64,000 nucleotides of DNA from JBFMFH01 sp964481395 (lineage in GTDB: Bacteria > Acidobacteriota > Vicinamibacteria > Vicinamibacterales > JAKQTR01): assembly GCA_964481395.1 (NCBI GenBank), contig CAYZYG010000004.1:1-64000 (forward strand). The letters run 5' to 3'. Shown here one piece after another: positions 26,931 through 35,801 of this stretch. The notes beneath the pieces were generated by a model. The model saw only the letters and a list, made by a program, of their open reading frames with translations. It ran no database searches and was not told the DNA's origin. Every line of letters starts with the position of its first letter. The first letter of the stretch is position 1. The translations under genes were made by a program, and so were the position numbers.

Positions 26931-29588
26931 GTGGCCTTCCATCGCCCGTTTCGTTCGGCCGCGTTGCTCGCGGTGGTGTTTCTCATCAGCGTCCCCGGCT
27001 TCGTCCGCGCACAGACGAGAACCGGCCGGTTGATCGTCACCGTGGTCGATCAGACCGGCCTGATCATCCCGAAGGCCGACGTGACCGTCACCAGGCAGGA
27101 CGCACCGGAGTCGGCTCCGGCGATCGCGCCCCTGCAGACAGGCGAGAACGGCATCGCTGTCGTCGGCAACCTGCCCGACGGCCGCTACACGATCCAGGTC
27201 GCGTTCGAGGGGTTCGAGACGACGAGGCTGACGGACGTTCGCGTGCGCGGCGGCGACGTCCGGCGTCGCATCACCCTGCAGATCGGCAAGATAGACGAGG
27301 CCATGACCGTCACGAGAGACCCGCAGTCCGCGGGTCTCGACGCGGCCGGCAGCGCGTTCTCCACGGTGCTCACCCGCGAACAGATCGAGGCGCTCCCCGA
27401 CGACCCGGAAGAGCTGGAGGCCGCGCTCAAGGCCATGGCGCCTCCGGGCGCCACGATCCGCGTCGACGGCTTCACCGGCGGGCGGCTGCCGCCCAAGTCG
27501 CAGATCCGGTCGATCCGGCTGCCGCGCATGGACATGTTCGCCGCACAGAACCACGGCGGGATGGGCGGCATGATGTTCATCGACATCATGACGCAGCCCG
27601 GAAGCGGCCCGCTCAGGGGCGGTGTCGACTTCAACTTCCTGGATGATGCGTTCGCCGCCCGCAATGCGTTCGCGGATGAGAAGCCGGACGAACAACTCAG
27701 ACGATATGGGTTCAACCTGTTCGGCGCCATCAGACCGGAGAAGACGTCGTTCTCCATCAACGGCGGCGGAGGCTATCAGTACACGTCGCCCATCATCCTG
27801 GCCGCCTCGCCCGACGGCGACATCGTCAGCGGGACGGTCATCCGCCAGCCGCGCGACTCGTTCAATATCTCGGGCCGCCTCGACCAGGCCGTGACGAAGG
27901 ACCACATGGCGCGCCTGAGCGTGGATGTCGATACCGCTGAGTCGCGCAACCTGGGCGTCGGCGGCTACAACCTGCTGGGCAGCGCCTACACGAACCGCGC
28001 GTGGAACGCCACGATCCGGCTCTCCGAGAACGGGCCGATCGGCAAGCGCATGTTCACCGAGTCGCGGCTGCAGCTCCGGTGGGCCGACTCGCAGAGTGAA
28101 TCCGCGCTCGAAGCGCCGACGATTCGCGTTCTCGACGCCTTCACGAGCGGGGGCGCGCAGCAGCGCGGCGGGCAGCGCAGCTTCTCGTTCGAGTTTGCGT
28201 CGGATCTCGACTACGTCCGTGGCGCGCATTCCTGGCGGACCGGCGTGCTCCTGAACGGCGAGCGGTTTCACTCCGACGACATGTCGAACTACCTCGGGAC
28301 GTACACGTTCGCCAGTCTGGCCGACTACGAGGCGGGCAGACCTTCGTCCTACACACGGCGCATCGGCGACCCGAACCTGACCTACGGGGCCTGGCAGGTG
28401 GCCGGATACGTGCAGGACGACTGGCGCATCTCCCGGAGCCTGCTGCTGGCAGCCGGCATCCGATACGGGATGCAGAGCCACGTCGGCGACGCCTGGAATC
28501 TCTCGCCGCGCGTGTCCGCCGCCTGGTCTCCGCTCCGCAACGGGTCGGTCACCCTCCGCGGCGGGTACGGCTACTTCTACGACTGGATCGACGACGGGCT
28601 GTACAAGCAGACGCTGCTCTTCGACGGACGGCGGCAGCGAGAGCTGAACGTGCGGAACCCGTCGTATCCGGAGCCGGGCGTGGACGGCACGACGCCGCCG
28701 ACCAACCAGTACCTGTGGTCGGACGACCTGACGCTTCCGGCGGCCAACCGGATGAACGTCGGCATCGATCGGGCCATCAGCCAGGAGAGCCGCATCAGCC
28801 TGACGTACACCGTCGGCTGGGGTCGCAATCTGCTGCGCGGGCGCAATCAGAACGCGCCGGTCAACGGTGTGCGGCCGGATCCGGCACTGGCGAACGTGAT
28901 TGCGCTCGTCGGCGACGCCTCATCGACGTCGCAGTCGCTCGGCGTGTCGTACAACTTCACGCGGATGAGCGCCCGCCGGCTCTTCTTCATGGTCAACTAC
29001 ACGCTGGCGCAGAGCGAAACGGACACGACCGGTGCGTTCTCCCTGCCGGCCAACGGCGACAACCTCGAGACCGAGTGGGGACCGGCCGCCGGCGACATCC
29101 GCCATCGGTTCGGCGGGTCGTTCAACATGACGCCGTTCAGGGACGTCAGCGTGGGCATGAACTTCCAGGTCCGGTCGCCGATGCCGTTCAACATCACGAC
29201 CGGACGCGATGACAACGGGGACGGCGTGTTCAACGACCGGCCCGACGGCACCGCCCGCAACGCCGCGCGCGGCGAGTGGCTGGTCGATCTCGGCGGCCGG
29301 GTGTCGTACGCCATCGGATTCGGCAAGGCGCGGCAGGCCGCGGGACCCGGTGGTCAGCGCGTCATGGTCGCGGTCGGCGGCGGCGGCGGAGGCGGGATCG
29401 CGCCGGGCTTCGGCGGGGGGGCGGAGGACAAGCGGTTCCGTCTCGAGTTCTATCTCTCCGGACAGAACCTGCTCAATCGCGTCAACTACACCGGGTACAG
29501 CTGGGTGATGACCTCGCCGTTCTTCGGGCAGCCCATCGCCGCGTCGATGCCCCGCAAGCTCCAGGTGGGCGTGCGCTTCGGGTTCTGA
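26931..29588 (+). CDS. TonB-dependent receptor with N-terminal carboxypeptidase-regulatory-like domain
   Basis: An 885-residue outer-membrane receptor of the type abundant in Acidobacteriota. The GTG start at 26931 follows AGGAG and gives a signal peptide ending PGFVRAQ. Residues about 28-115 form a carboxypeptidase D regulatory-like domain (RLIVTVVDQTGLIIPKADVTV), followed by a plug-like region and a long 22-strand-type barrel rich in alternating aromatic strands, closing in PRKLQVGVRFGF with a terminal Phe. A Gly-rich loop lies near residue 820. The substrate is unknown. Its stop codon abuts that of the convergent FAD oxidoreductase gene within the palindrome TGATCA. Confidence 0.9.
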   Translation: MAFHRPFRSAALLAVVFLISVPGFVRAQTRTGRLIVTVVDQTGLIIPKADVTVTRQDAPESAPAIAPLQTGENGIAVVGNLPDGRYTIQVAFEGFETTRLTDVRVRGGDVRRRITLQIGKIDEAMTVTRDPQSAGLDAAGSAFSTVLTREQIEALPDDPEELEAALKAMAPPGATIRVDGFTGGRLPPKSQIRSIRLPRMDMFAAQNHGGMGGMMFIDIMTQPGSGPLRGGVDFNFLDDAFAARNAFADEKPDEQLRRYGFNLFGAIRPEKTSFSINGGGGYQYTSPIILAASPDGDIVSGTVIRQPRDSFNISGRLDQAVTKDHMARLSVDVDTAESRNLGVGGYNLLGSAYTNRAWNATIRLSENGPIGKRMFTESRLQLRWADSQSESALEAPTIRVLDAFTSGGAQQRGGQRSFSFEFASDLDYVRGAHSWRTGVLLNGERFHSDDMSNYLGTYTFASLADYEAGRPSSYTRRIGDPNLTYGAWQVAGYVQDDWRISRSLLLAAGIRYGMQSHVGDAWNLSPRVSAAWSPLRNGSVTLRGGYGYFYDWIDDGLYKQTLLFDGRRQRELNVRNPSYPEPGVDGTTPPTNQYLWSDDLTLPAANRMNVGIDRAISQESRISLTYTVGWGRNLLRGRNQNAPVNGVRPDPALANVIALVGDASSTSQSLGVSYNFTRMSARRLFFMVNYTLAQSETDTTGAFSLPANGDNLETEWGPAAGDIRHRFGGSFNMTPFRDVSVGMNFQVRSPMPFNITTGRDDNGDGVFNDRPDGTARNAARGEWLVDLGGRVSYAIGFGKARQAAGPGGQRVMVAVGGGGGGGIAPGFGGGAEDKRFRLEFYLSGQNLLNRVNYTGYSWVMTSPFFGQPIAASMPRKLQVGVRFGF

Positions 29589-30983
29589 TCAGAGGCCGTG
29601 TCGGGACCGAGCCGGACCGGACGCAGCAATGCGTTCGGCCAGCTCGCGTCCTTGCCGCAGCAGGTTGTGGATCCATGCGTATTCGAAGCGTCCGGCCCGA
29701 CCGGCCAGCGTGAGGTTCCGGACGTCCTCCAGACGCCGGCGAGCCCTCTGCGCTTCGGCCTCGGCGTCGAGATCGATGATCGGGTAGGCGGCATGGACAC
29801 GCGTGGTCGTCGCCGCGCGGATGTCGCGGGCATCGAACCATCCGAGCGGCAGGAGGCCCGCGGTCACGACCTCGATGGCCTCTTCATCGCCGCACGTCCA
29901 TAACCGGTCAGCGTCCGAACACGGCACCTCGGCCACCACGGATGTGCGACCCTCCGGTGACATCCGCGGACTTCGATTACGCGGTTCATACACCCGCGTG
30001 AACGGCACCCCCGGATCCGGAAAGTAGACGGTGGCGCTCCGGGTCACCGAGGGCCGGTCGAGCAGCAGCGCGACCAGGCGGAGGTGCCGAAGGCGCAGCC
30101 GCGACAGTTCCAGGCCCCCGAGCGGCGGGCTCATCAACCGGGCCAGCACCGGCAGCGGGAGCGTGCTGATGACGTGCTCGGCCCGCAGGAGTTCGCTGTC
30201 GTTGACCCGGATCCCCGTTACGCGCCCGCCATCCCAGCGCACCTCCGTCACCCGGGCATTCGTCCGGATGGACGATGGCCCGCACGACTCCGCCAGTGCG
30301 CGGACCAGATCACCGATGCCTTCGTGCGGGTAGTAGAACGAACCATCGACGTGCCTGACGCGTCCGTGGCTCCCTCGCACGGCAGACAGGACGGCCGACC
30401 GGACGTCGAGCCCGGAGAGTCGTCCCCCGCTGACGCGCGGAGACAGTCGCGAGCACGGGGTGCCCCAGAGTTTCGACGAGTAGTTCAGCAGGAAGCGCGA
30501 GGCGATCGGGCGGCCGTACGACCTGATGGCCGTGTCCTCGAAGGACGCCGGCTCGGGAACGGGCGTCCGCTTGGCCGCGAGCATGTCACCCGCCGAACGC
30601 AGCACCTCCAGGACGCCGACAGCCCCAACCAGATCCGTGAAGGACGGAGGGAACCTGACGAACCTGCCCTGGTACCAGATGTGGCTCGGCAGGCTGACGG
30701 GACCGATCCGGCCATCGAGAAGGGACAGCACGTCGCGCGTGATGTCGGGATCCTTGTCATGGAAGCGGTGGGCGCCCAGATCGAACGAGAACCCGTCGAT
30801 CCGTACGGTCCGGCACATCCCGCCGACGGCCTCGTCCGCCTCGAGGATCGTGCACGGGATCCCGCGCAGCCGGGCGTAGTGCCCTGCAGCCAGGCCCGCC
30901 AGACCCCCACCGAGGATCAGCAGGTGCGGCGCTGGTGTCGCGCTAGACGTCTTCAAGGCCAAGATTCGTTGCGAATGAGTCAA
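29589..30983 (-). CDS. FAD-dependent oxidoreductase, protoporphyrinogen-oxidase/UDP-galactopyranose-mutase-like
   Basis: A protein of up to 464 residues with an N-terminal dinucleotide-binding motif LLILGGGLAGLAAGHYARLRG and EADEAVGGMCRTV, followed by FSFDLGAHRFHDKDP, a segment shared by the COG1232 flavin amine-oxidase family found in polysaccharide-synthesis loci. The catalytic substrate is not evident. The adjacent upstream gene is a membrane glycosyltransferase, supporting a cell-surface-glycan or lipid role. Oddly, the only ATG start (30983) and the first 13 codons lie inside the dispersed hairpin element, so the native N-terminus may have been replaced by the element or the assembly may be faulty there. 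Start confidence is therefore low, while the enzyme family is clear. Confidence 0.82.
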   Translation of the reverse strand: MTHSQRILALKTSSATPAPHLLILGGGLAGLAAGHYARLRGIPCTILEADEAVGGMCRTVRIDGFSFDLGAHRFHDKDPDITRDVLSLLDGRIGPVSLPSHIWYQGRFVRFPPSFTDLVGAVGVLEVLRSAGDMLAAKRTPVPEPASFEDTAIRSYGRPIASRFLLNYSSKLWGTPCSRLSPRVSGGRLSGLDVRSAVLSAVRGSHGRVRHVDGSFYYPHEGIGDLVRALAESCGPSSIRTNARVTEVRWDGGRVTGIRVNDSELLRAEHVISTLPLPVLARLMSPPLGGLELSRLRLRHLRLVALLLDRPSVTRSATVYFPDPGVPFTRVYEPRNRSPRMSPEGRTSVVAEVPCSDADRLWTCGDEEAIEVVTAGLLPLGWFDARDIRAATTTRVHAAYPIIDLDAEAEAQRARRRLEDVRNLTLAGRAGRFEYAWIHNLLRQGRELAERIAASGPARSRHGL

Positions 30984-31243
30984 GTTTTACGACCGCCCTC
31001 AAGACGTCGTTGCCCCGCCGGAGGCGGGGCCACCACACAAAGTGACCAGGCGGGGCGAAGCCGCACGCACAATCCAAGACCGNNNNNNNNNNACACGCCA
31101 ATTTTGGTTGCGTATTTTGTAATGTTTTCCCCCCCCCCACACTCGGTCTTGGCCCCGCGGTTGGGGGGGCAACGACACACTGTGACCTGGCGAGGCGAAG
31201 CCGCTCGCACATGCCTCGACGGTCCGAGGCGCAGCCTCGCTAG
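30945..31243 (+). repeat. Dispersed hairpin element, copy 2 (interrupted by assembly gap)
   Basis: In the opposite orientation to copy 1. Recognisable parts are AGACGTCTTCAAGGCC (30945-30960) with its imperfect partner at 30995-31007, the GCCCCGCC/GGCGGGGC hairpin (31012-31030), a GGCGGGGCGAAGCC segment, and, beyond the gap, a second GGCGAGGCGAAGCC segment and the terminal GCAGCCTCGCTAG ending at 31243. The middle includes a short AT-rich stretch and a run of about ten C, unlike surrounding sequence. The element supplies the start codon of the downstream FAD gene and the stop codon of the upstream glycosyltransferase gene. Confidence 0.75.
31083..31092. other. Assembly gap (10 N)
   Basis: A ten-base N-run inside copy 2 of the dispersed hairpin element. 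A gap in a repeat suggests that the join depends on scaffolding, and the true distance may differ. Confidence 0.95.
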
Positions 31244-32676
31244 GGAGTTCGCTCGTACAGCCTGGTAAACGGTGTGGCGACATAGGATCGGCTCAGTCCG
31301 CAGCGATCGAAGACGGTGTCGGGGTCGTGCACGAATCGGGGCCGGCTGTCGCGAATCAGTTCGCACGGATCGTAGGCGGACAGACTGGTTCCCGTCGCGC
31401 GGGCATACTTCTCCATCCTGGAGGCGAGGACCATCGCCGATCCGCCGACGTAGTCGAGGTCCCGGCGGAAGAGATTGAACTGGCAGGAAGGATCGTAGAC
31501 TGCCTCGGCCGGCCCGGTGCGGGCGAGCACGTAGTCGATGAGGACGCGCCGGGAGGCATCATCGTCCCCGGCGCTCCGTTTATCGACCACATGAACGGGA
31601 ACCGGCAGAACGAGGAGGGCGACGCACGCACCGCAGAGGACAGGACCCGCCCGAAAGCGATCGAGCAGGCCTTCGATCTTCCAGGCTGCCACGACCGCCA
31701 GAAACGGCGCCGCCTGCAGCAGGTAGTGCGCGCGAAAGGCCCGCGCCAGCACCAGCCCCCCCACCAGCGACAACGCCAGCACGCCGACGGCCCACAGCCG
31801 GGGCTGCTGCCGGTGGCCGAGGACGGCAACCGCGCCCCACAGCCCGAGCGCCCAGAAGATCAGGCTCAGTCCGGCGACGCGGTTCGGCTCGCGGACCGTT
31901 TCAAGGGTAGCCGAGACATTGAAGACCCCGTTGGTGACGACGTAGTCCCGAGCGGCGCCGACCCCGATGAGCCATGCGGCCCCAACCCCGCACGGGATGA
32001 GCGCCCCGGCCACGAACCGCACGACCGTCGCGTGGTCCCAGCGCCACACGCGCGTCCAGTGGGCCGCCAGCCCGAGCACGAACAACGCCAGGAACAGCAG
32101 CACCGCCTTCTGCAGGAACAGCACTGCCACGCCGGCCGCGATGCCGGCCAGGACCTGCTCTCCCGGTCGCCGGTGTGCGACGCCACTCATCAACAGCACG
32201 GCCGACCACAGCACGAACATCGTCATGCCAGGGTCGGGACGGATCTGCATCACGGAGATGACGAAGGTCCCGCTCGACCCAAGAAGGATGACGGCGATCC
32301 AGGCGACTCGTGACGAGTAGGTCGACAACCAGGCCAGCCGCCAGGCGAGCCAGACCGTGACGAGCGCAACGCCGACGTGCCCGAACCGCAGCAGGATCAC
32401 CGCCGCGCTCGATTGGGGCAGCACCGGTACCAGCGGGGCCATCGTCAGCCAGAGCAGCGGGTGGTGGTGCTGGAAGAAGTCTCGGTACGGCACCTGACCG
32501 ACGGCTACCAGCCAGGCGGCGTGAACGTGCTCGACCTCGTCCGGGCGTACGGGATAGCCGAGGGCCACGGCGACCAGCCCGATGAACAGGAGTGCGGCCA
32601 TCGAAGCAAGAACAGGATGCCGATCCCGTCGTGGACTCGTCCAGGCAGGCTTCGGAGAGTCCGGACGCGTGGGCAT
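31240..32676 (-). CDS. ArnT/PMT-like membrane glycosyltransferase
   Basis: A 478-residue membrane protein with about eleven hydrophobic helices and the hallmark first periplasmic loop RPDEVEHVHAAWLVAVGQVPYRDFFQHHHPLLWL, whose Asp-Glu pair corresponds to the catalytic acid motif of GT-C glycosyltransferases (ArnT, PMT_2). These enzymes use polyprenyl-phosphate sugars to modify lipids or proteins on the periplasmic side. The soluble C-terminal part (from about residue 350) is short. The stop codon lies in the last bases of the dispersed hairpin element, so the C-terminus may have been altered. The FAD oxidoreductase gene follows on the same strand. Confidence 0.8.
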   Translation of the reverse strand: MPTRPDSPKPAWTSPRRDRHPVLASMAALLFIGLVAVALGYPVRPDEVEHVHAAWLVAVGQVPYRDFFQHHHPLLWLTMAPLVPVLPQSSAAVILLRFGHVGVALVTVWLAWRLAWLSTYSSRVAWIAVILLGSSGTFVISVMQIRPDPGMTMFVLWSAVLLMSGVAHRRPGEQVLAGIAAGVAVLFLQKAVLLFLALFVLGLAAHWTRVWRWDHATVVRFVAGALIPCGVGAAWLIGVGAARDYVVTNGVFNVSATLETVREPNRVAGLSLIFWALGLWGAVAVLGHRQQPRLWAVGVLALSLVGGLVLARAFRAHYLLQAAPFLAVVAAWKIEGLLDRFRAGPVLCGACVALLVLPVPVHVVDKRSAGDDDASRRVLIDYVLARTGPAEAVYDPSCQFNLFRRDLDYVGGSAMVLASRMEKYARATGTSLSAYDPCELIRDSRPRFVHDPDTVFDRCGLSRSYVATPFTRLYERTP

Positions 32677-32797
32677 GGTCGTGGGGCCGATTCTCCTGTG
32701 GCAACCTGAGAGATGTCAATCAGCTATACTCCAGACCCTGGCGTTGATCACGGGCCGGCGGCGGCGTCCGTCACCGGTCCGACGGGAGGAGCACGGC

Positions 32798-34207
32798 ATG
32801 GGCGGGTTTTTCGGCGTCGCGTCCACGACCGACTGCGTGGCGGACGTCTTCTACGGCACGGACTACCATTCCCATCTCGGCACGCGGCGCGGCGGGATGG
32901 TGACGGTCGGCGACGCGGGCTTCAAGCGGAACATCCACGACATCTCGAATGCCCCGTTCCGGACCAAGTTCGAGGATGAGCTGCCCAAACACGGCGGGAA
33001 CCTCGGCCTCGGGATCATCAGCGACTACGAGGATCAGCCCCTGCTCATCCGGTCGCATCACGGGGTGTACGCACTGGTCACCGTCGGCCGGGTCAACAAC
33101 CTCGACGATCTCGTACGGAACGTCCTGTCGCACCGCGGCACACACCTCAGCGAGAACAAGGGCAACGAGGAGAATCCGACGGAGATCGTCGCCGCGCTCA
33201 TCAACCAGGAGGCGACCATCGTCGACGGCATCCAGGCAGCGCAGCGGGCCATCCACGGGTCGTGCTCCCTCCTGCTGCTGACGCCGGATGCCATCTACGC
33301 CGCGCGCGACCGGCTCGGCCGGACGCCTGTCGTGCTCGGACGCAGGGACGGGGCCTACGCCGTCACGCTGGAAAGCAGCGCGCTGCCGAACCTCGGCTAT
33401 GAACCCGTGCGGGACCTCGGTCCGGGCGAGATTGTCCGACTGACGCCAGACGGCCCCGAGACCGCCGCGCCACCCGGCGATCGCATGCAGATCTGCTCGT
33501 TCCTGTGGATCTACTACGGCTACCCGGCGTCGAACTACGAAGGCATCAACACTGAAGCCGCGCGGAACCGCTGCGGGCAGGCGCTCGCCCGCCGCGACAC
33601 GGTCGAGGCGGACTGCGTGGCGGGGATTCCGGACTCCGGCATCGGGCACGCGATCGGTTACGCGGCGGAGGCCGGCATCCCCTACCGCCGCCCGTTCGTG
33701 AAGTACACGCCGACGTGGCCCCGCAGCTTCATGCCCCAGGAGCAGCGCGTCCGCGATCTGGTGGCCAGCATGAAGCTCATTCCGATCCGCGACTTGATGC
33801 ACGGCAAACGGATTCTCTTCTGCGAGGATTCGATCGTGCGCGGGACGCAGCTCCGCGACATCATCCAGCGGGTCTTCGCCTGCGGCGCCCGTGAGGTGCA
33901 CATGCGGCCAGCCTGCCCCCCGCTGATGCACGGCTGCACGTACCTGAATTTCTCGCGCTCGAAGTCGGAGCTCGATCTGGCGGCGCGGCGCGCCGTGAAG
34001 GCCATGGAAGGGGATGCCTCAGCGCATCTGGACGCCTACGCCGACGAGGCCTCGGATCGCTATGCGGCCATGGTCGGGCACATTCGGCAGGCGATGGGCC
34101 TCACGACGCTGCGGTACCAGACGCTGGGCGACATGATTGCGGCCATCGGCCTCCCGCGCGAGAAGCTGTGTACGTACTGCTGGAACGGGGAAGCGCTCTA
34201 CGAATAG
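32798..34207 (+). CDS. PurF-like amidophosphoribosyltransferase lacking the N-terminal catalytic cysteine
   Basis: A 469-residue protein homologous to glutamine PRPP amidotransferase. The N-terminal Ntn-hydrolase-like domain is recognisable (TDYHSHLGTRRGGM, HHGVYALVTVGRVNN, NPTEIVAALI, RAIHGSCSLLLLTPDAIYAARD), but it begins MGGFFGVAS: Gly replaces the Cys that should follow Met and act as nucleophile. The phosphoribosyltransferase domain is intact, with the PRPP loop ILFCEDSIVRGTQ. Cysteines consistent with an iron-sulfur cluster are present in RPACPPLMHGC and the C-terminal CTYC. It may use free ammonia, act in a different pathway, or be a regulatory paralogue. GGAGGAG lies six bases before the start, excluding a later one. 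An orthodox purF would have to lie elsewhere. Confidence 0.88.
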   Translation: MGGFFGVASTTDCVADVFYGTDYHSHLGTRRGGMVTVGDAGFKRNIHDISNAPFRTKFEDELPKHGGNLGLGIISDYEDQPLLIRSHHGVYALVTVGRVNNLDDLVRNVLSHRGTHLSENKGNEENPTEIVAALINQEATIVDGIQAAQRAIHGSCSLLLLTPDAIYAARDRLGRTPVVLGRRDGAYAVTLESSALPNLGYEPVRDLGPGEIVRLTPDGPETAAPPGDRMQICSFLWIYYGYPASNYEGINTEAARNRCGQALARRDTVEADCVAGIPDSGIGHAIGYAAEAGIPYRRPFVKYTPTWPRSFMPQEQRVRDLVASMKLIPIRDLMHGKRILFCEDSIVRGTQLRDIIQRVFACGAREVHMRPACPPLMHGCTYLNFSRSKSELDLAARRAVKAMEGDASAHLDAYADEASDRYAAMVGHIRQAMGLTTLRYQTLGDMIAAIGLPREKLCTYCWNGEALYE

Positions 34208-34307
34208 AGAGTGGACCACGGACAACTGCGTCGCCATCGGCCGGCTCGGGTTATTGTAGAGAGCCTGGGCGCCTTCGTGACGAGGGCGCGGCACCTGACA
34301 TCGATTT

Positions 34308-34335
34308 GGTAGGGCGCGCTCGCCGAGCGCGCCGG
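34308..34335. repeat. GGTAGGGCGCG palindromic element, copy A
   Basis: GGTAGGGCGCG followed by a hairpin whose eight-base arms GGCGCGCT and AGCGCGCC are at 34313-34320 and 34326-34333. It is preceded by GACATCGATTT. A near copy lies at 35716-35742, just after the symporter gene. This copy ends eight bases before the symporter start codon and covers the place where a ribosome site would be. Confidence 0.75.
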
Positions 34336-34343
34336 ACACTCCC

Positions 34344-35684
34344 ATGATCGAAACACTCCAGCAGCTCAACTCGACGGTGAACGGCTACGTGTGGGGCGCC
34401 CCCATGATCCTGCTCCTCATGGGGACGGGCCTCCTCCTGACGATCCTCACGGGCGCCGTGCAGTTCCGGAAGCTCGGGTTCGCCCTGCGCGAGGTCCTCG
34501 GGAAGGTCTTCGAGCACGGCGGCGGCAAGGGCAACGTCCGGCCGTTCCAGGCGGTCGCCACGGCCCTCGCGTCCACCGTCGGCGTCGGCAACATCGCCGG
34601 CGTCGCCACCGCCATCTTCATCGGCGGCCCCGGCGCCGTCTTCTGGCTCTGGATTTCCGGCCTCTTCGGCATGTGCACGAAGTACGCCGAGATCGTCGTC
34701 GCCCTGCACTACCGCGAGCCCGACGAGGGCGGCACCATGCGGGGCGGCGCGATGTACGTCCTCAAGAAGGGCCTCGGCCTGCCGTGGCTCGGTAGCGTCT
34801 TCGCCCTGCTGACGGCTCTTGCCGCCTTCGGCATCGGCAACATGGTGCAGGCCAACTCGGTCGCCGATGCGCTCAACGCGACGTTCGGCATCTCGACGAC
34901 AGTGACCGCCGTTGTCCTGGTGATCCTCACGGCCGTCGTCATTCTCGGCGGGATCAAGTCGATCGCGAACGTCACGCAGTACCTCGTGCCGTTCATGGCG
35001 ATCCTCTACCTCGGCGGCGGGCTGATCATCCTCGTCATGTACGCGGGCCGTCTCCCGCACGCCTTCGGGTTGATCTTCGAGGGCGCCTTCTCCGGCACCG
35101 CTGCCGCCGGAGGGTTTGCGGGCAGCACGATCATGATGGCCCTGCGGTACGGCGTGGCCCGCGGGCTCTTCTCGAACGAGGCCGGCCTCGGCAGCGCGCC
35201 GATCGTCCACGCCGCGTCTGACACCGACCATCCCGTGCGCCAGGCTCTCTATGGCATCTTCGAGGTGTTCGTCGACACGATCCTCATCTGCTCCACGACG
35301 GCGCTGGTGATCCTGGTGACCGACACGTGGACGTCTGGCGCCACCGGCGCCGCGCTGTCCGCGAAGGCCTTCGAAACGGGCCTCCCCGGCACCTTCGGCG
35401 ATATCGTTGTCACGGGCGGCCTGCTGCTGTTCGCGTTCTCCACACTGATTGGCTGGAGTTACTACGGCGAGACCGGCATCGTGTATCTGCTCGGCGCAAA
35501 GGCGGCCGTACCGTACCGGCTGCTGTGGCTGGTATTCGTCTACCTTGGCGCGACCGGGTCGCTCCACCTGATCTGGGACATCGCCGACACGCTCAACGGC
35601 CTGATGGCGATTCCCAATCTGATCGGTGTGCTGTTCTCCATCCCGCTGCTGCTCCGCCTCCAGCGCGAGTTCTTCTCGAAGTAG
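34344..35684 (+). CDS. Sodium:alanine/glycine symporter (AGCS family)
   Basis: A 446-residue membrane transporter with about eleven helices. AGCS signatures are visible: the first-helix region MILLLMGTGLLLTILTGAVQFRKLGFAL, ATALASTVGVGNIAGVATAIFIGGPGAVFWLW, the segment GLFSNEAGLGSAPIVHAASDTDHPVRQ and the C-terminal GWSYYGETGIVYL. It takes up small neutral amino acids with sodium. The gene has no good ribosome site because a palindromic repeat ends eight bases before the start, and another copy of the repeat follows the stop codon. Confidence 0.94.
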   Translation: MIETLQQLNSTVNGYVWGAPMILLLMGTGLLLTILTGAVQFRKLGFALREVLGKVFEHGGGKGNVRPFQAVATALASTVGVGNIAGVATAIFIGGPGAVFWLWISGLFGMCTKYAEIVVALHYREPDEGGTMRGGAMYVLKKGLGLPWLGSVFALLTALAAFGIGNMVQANSVADALNATFGISTTVTAVVLVILTAVVILGGIKSIANVTQYLVPFMAILYLGGGLIILVMYAGRLPHAFGLIFEGAFSGTAAAGGFAGSTIMMALRYGVARGLFSNEAGLGSAPIVHAASDTDHPVRQALYGIFEVFVDTILICSTTALVILVTDTWTSGATGAALSAKAFETGLPGTFGDIVVTGGLLLFAFSTLIGWSYYGETGIVYLLGAKAAVPYRLLWLVFVYLGATGSLHLIWDIADTLNGLMAIPNLIGVLFSIPLLLRLQREFFSK

Positions 35685-35715
35685 GGACGAACCGGCTCCG
35701 GCCAAACCCGACATC

Positions 35716-35742
35716 GGTAGGGCGCGTTCGCCGAACGCGCCG
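35716..35742. repeat. GGTAGGGCGCG palindromic element, copy B
   Basis: Direct-orientation copy of the element before the symporter gene, GGTAGGGCGCGTTCGCCGAACGCGCCG, with the same hairpin but compensatory changes (C to T on one arm, G to A on the other). It is also preceded by GACATCG. Compensated stem changes argue that base pairing is selected. Confidence 0.75.
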
Positions 35743-35801
35743 GGACAGCGAGGCGCGGGGGGCCGGACAGGAGCGCGGATGACACGTTGCTCAGCCAGCG
35801 T

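Noticed and set aside
30999..31283. Short minus-strand frames running across the 10-N gap
   Set aside because: They span unknown bases and lie in repeat sequence; no homology can be seen.
32725..32730. TATACT as -10 of a promoter for the PurF-like gene
   Set aside because: No acceptable -35 hexamer at 16-18 bases; position is plausible but evidence too thin.
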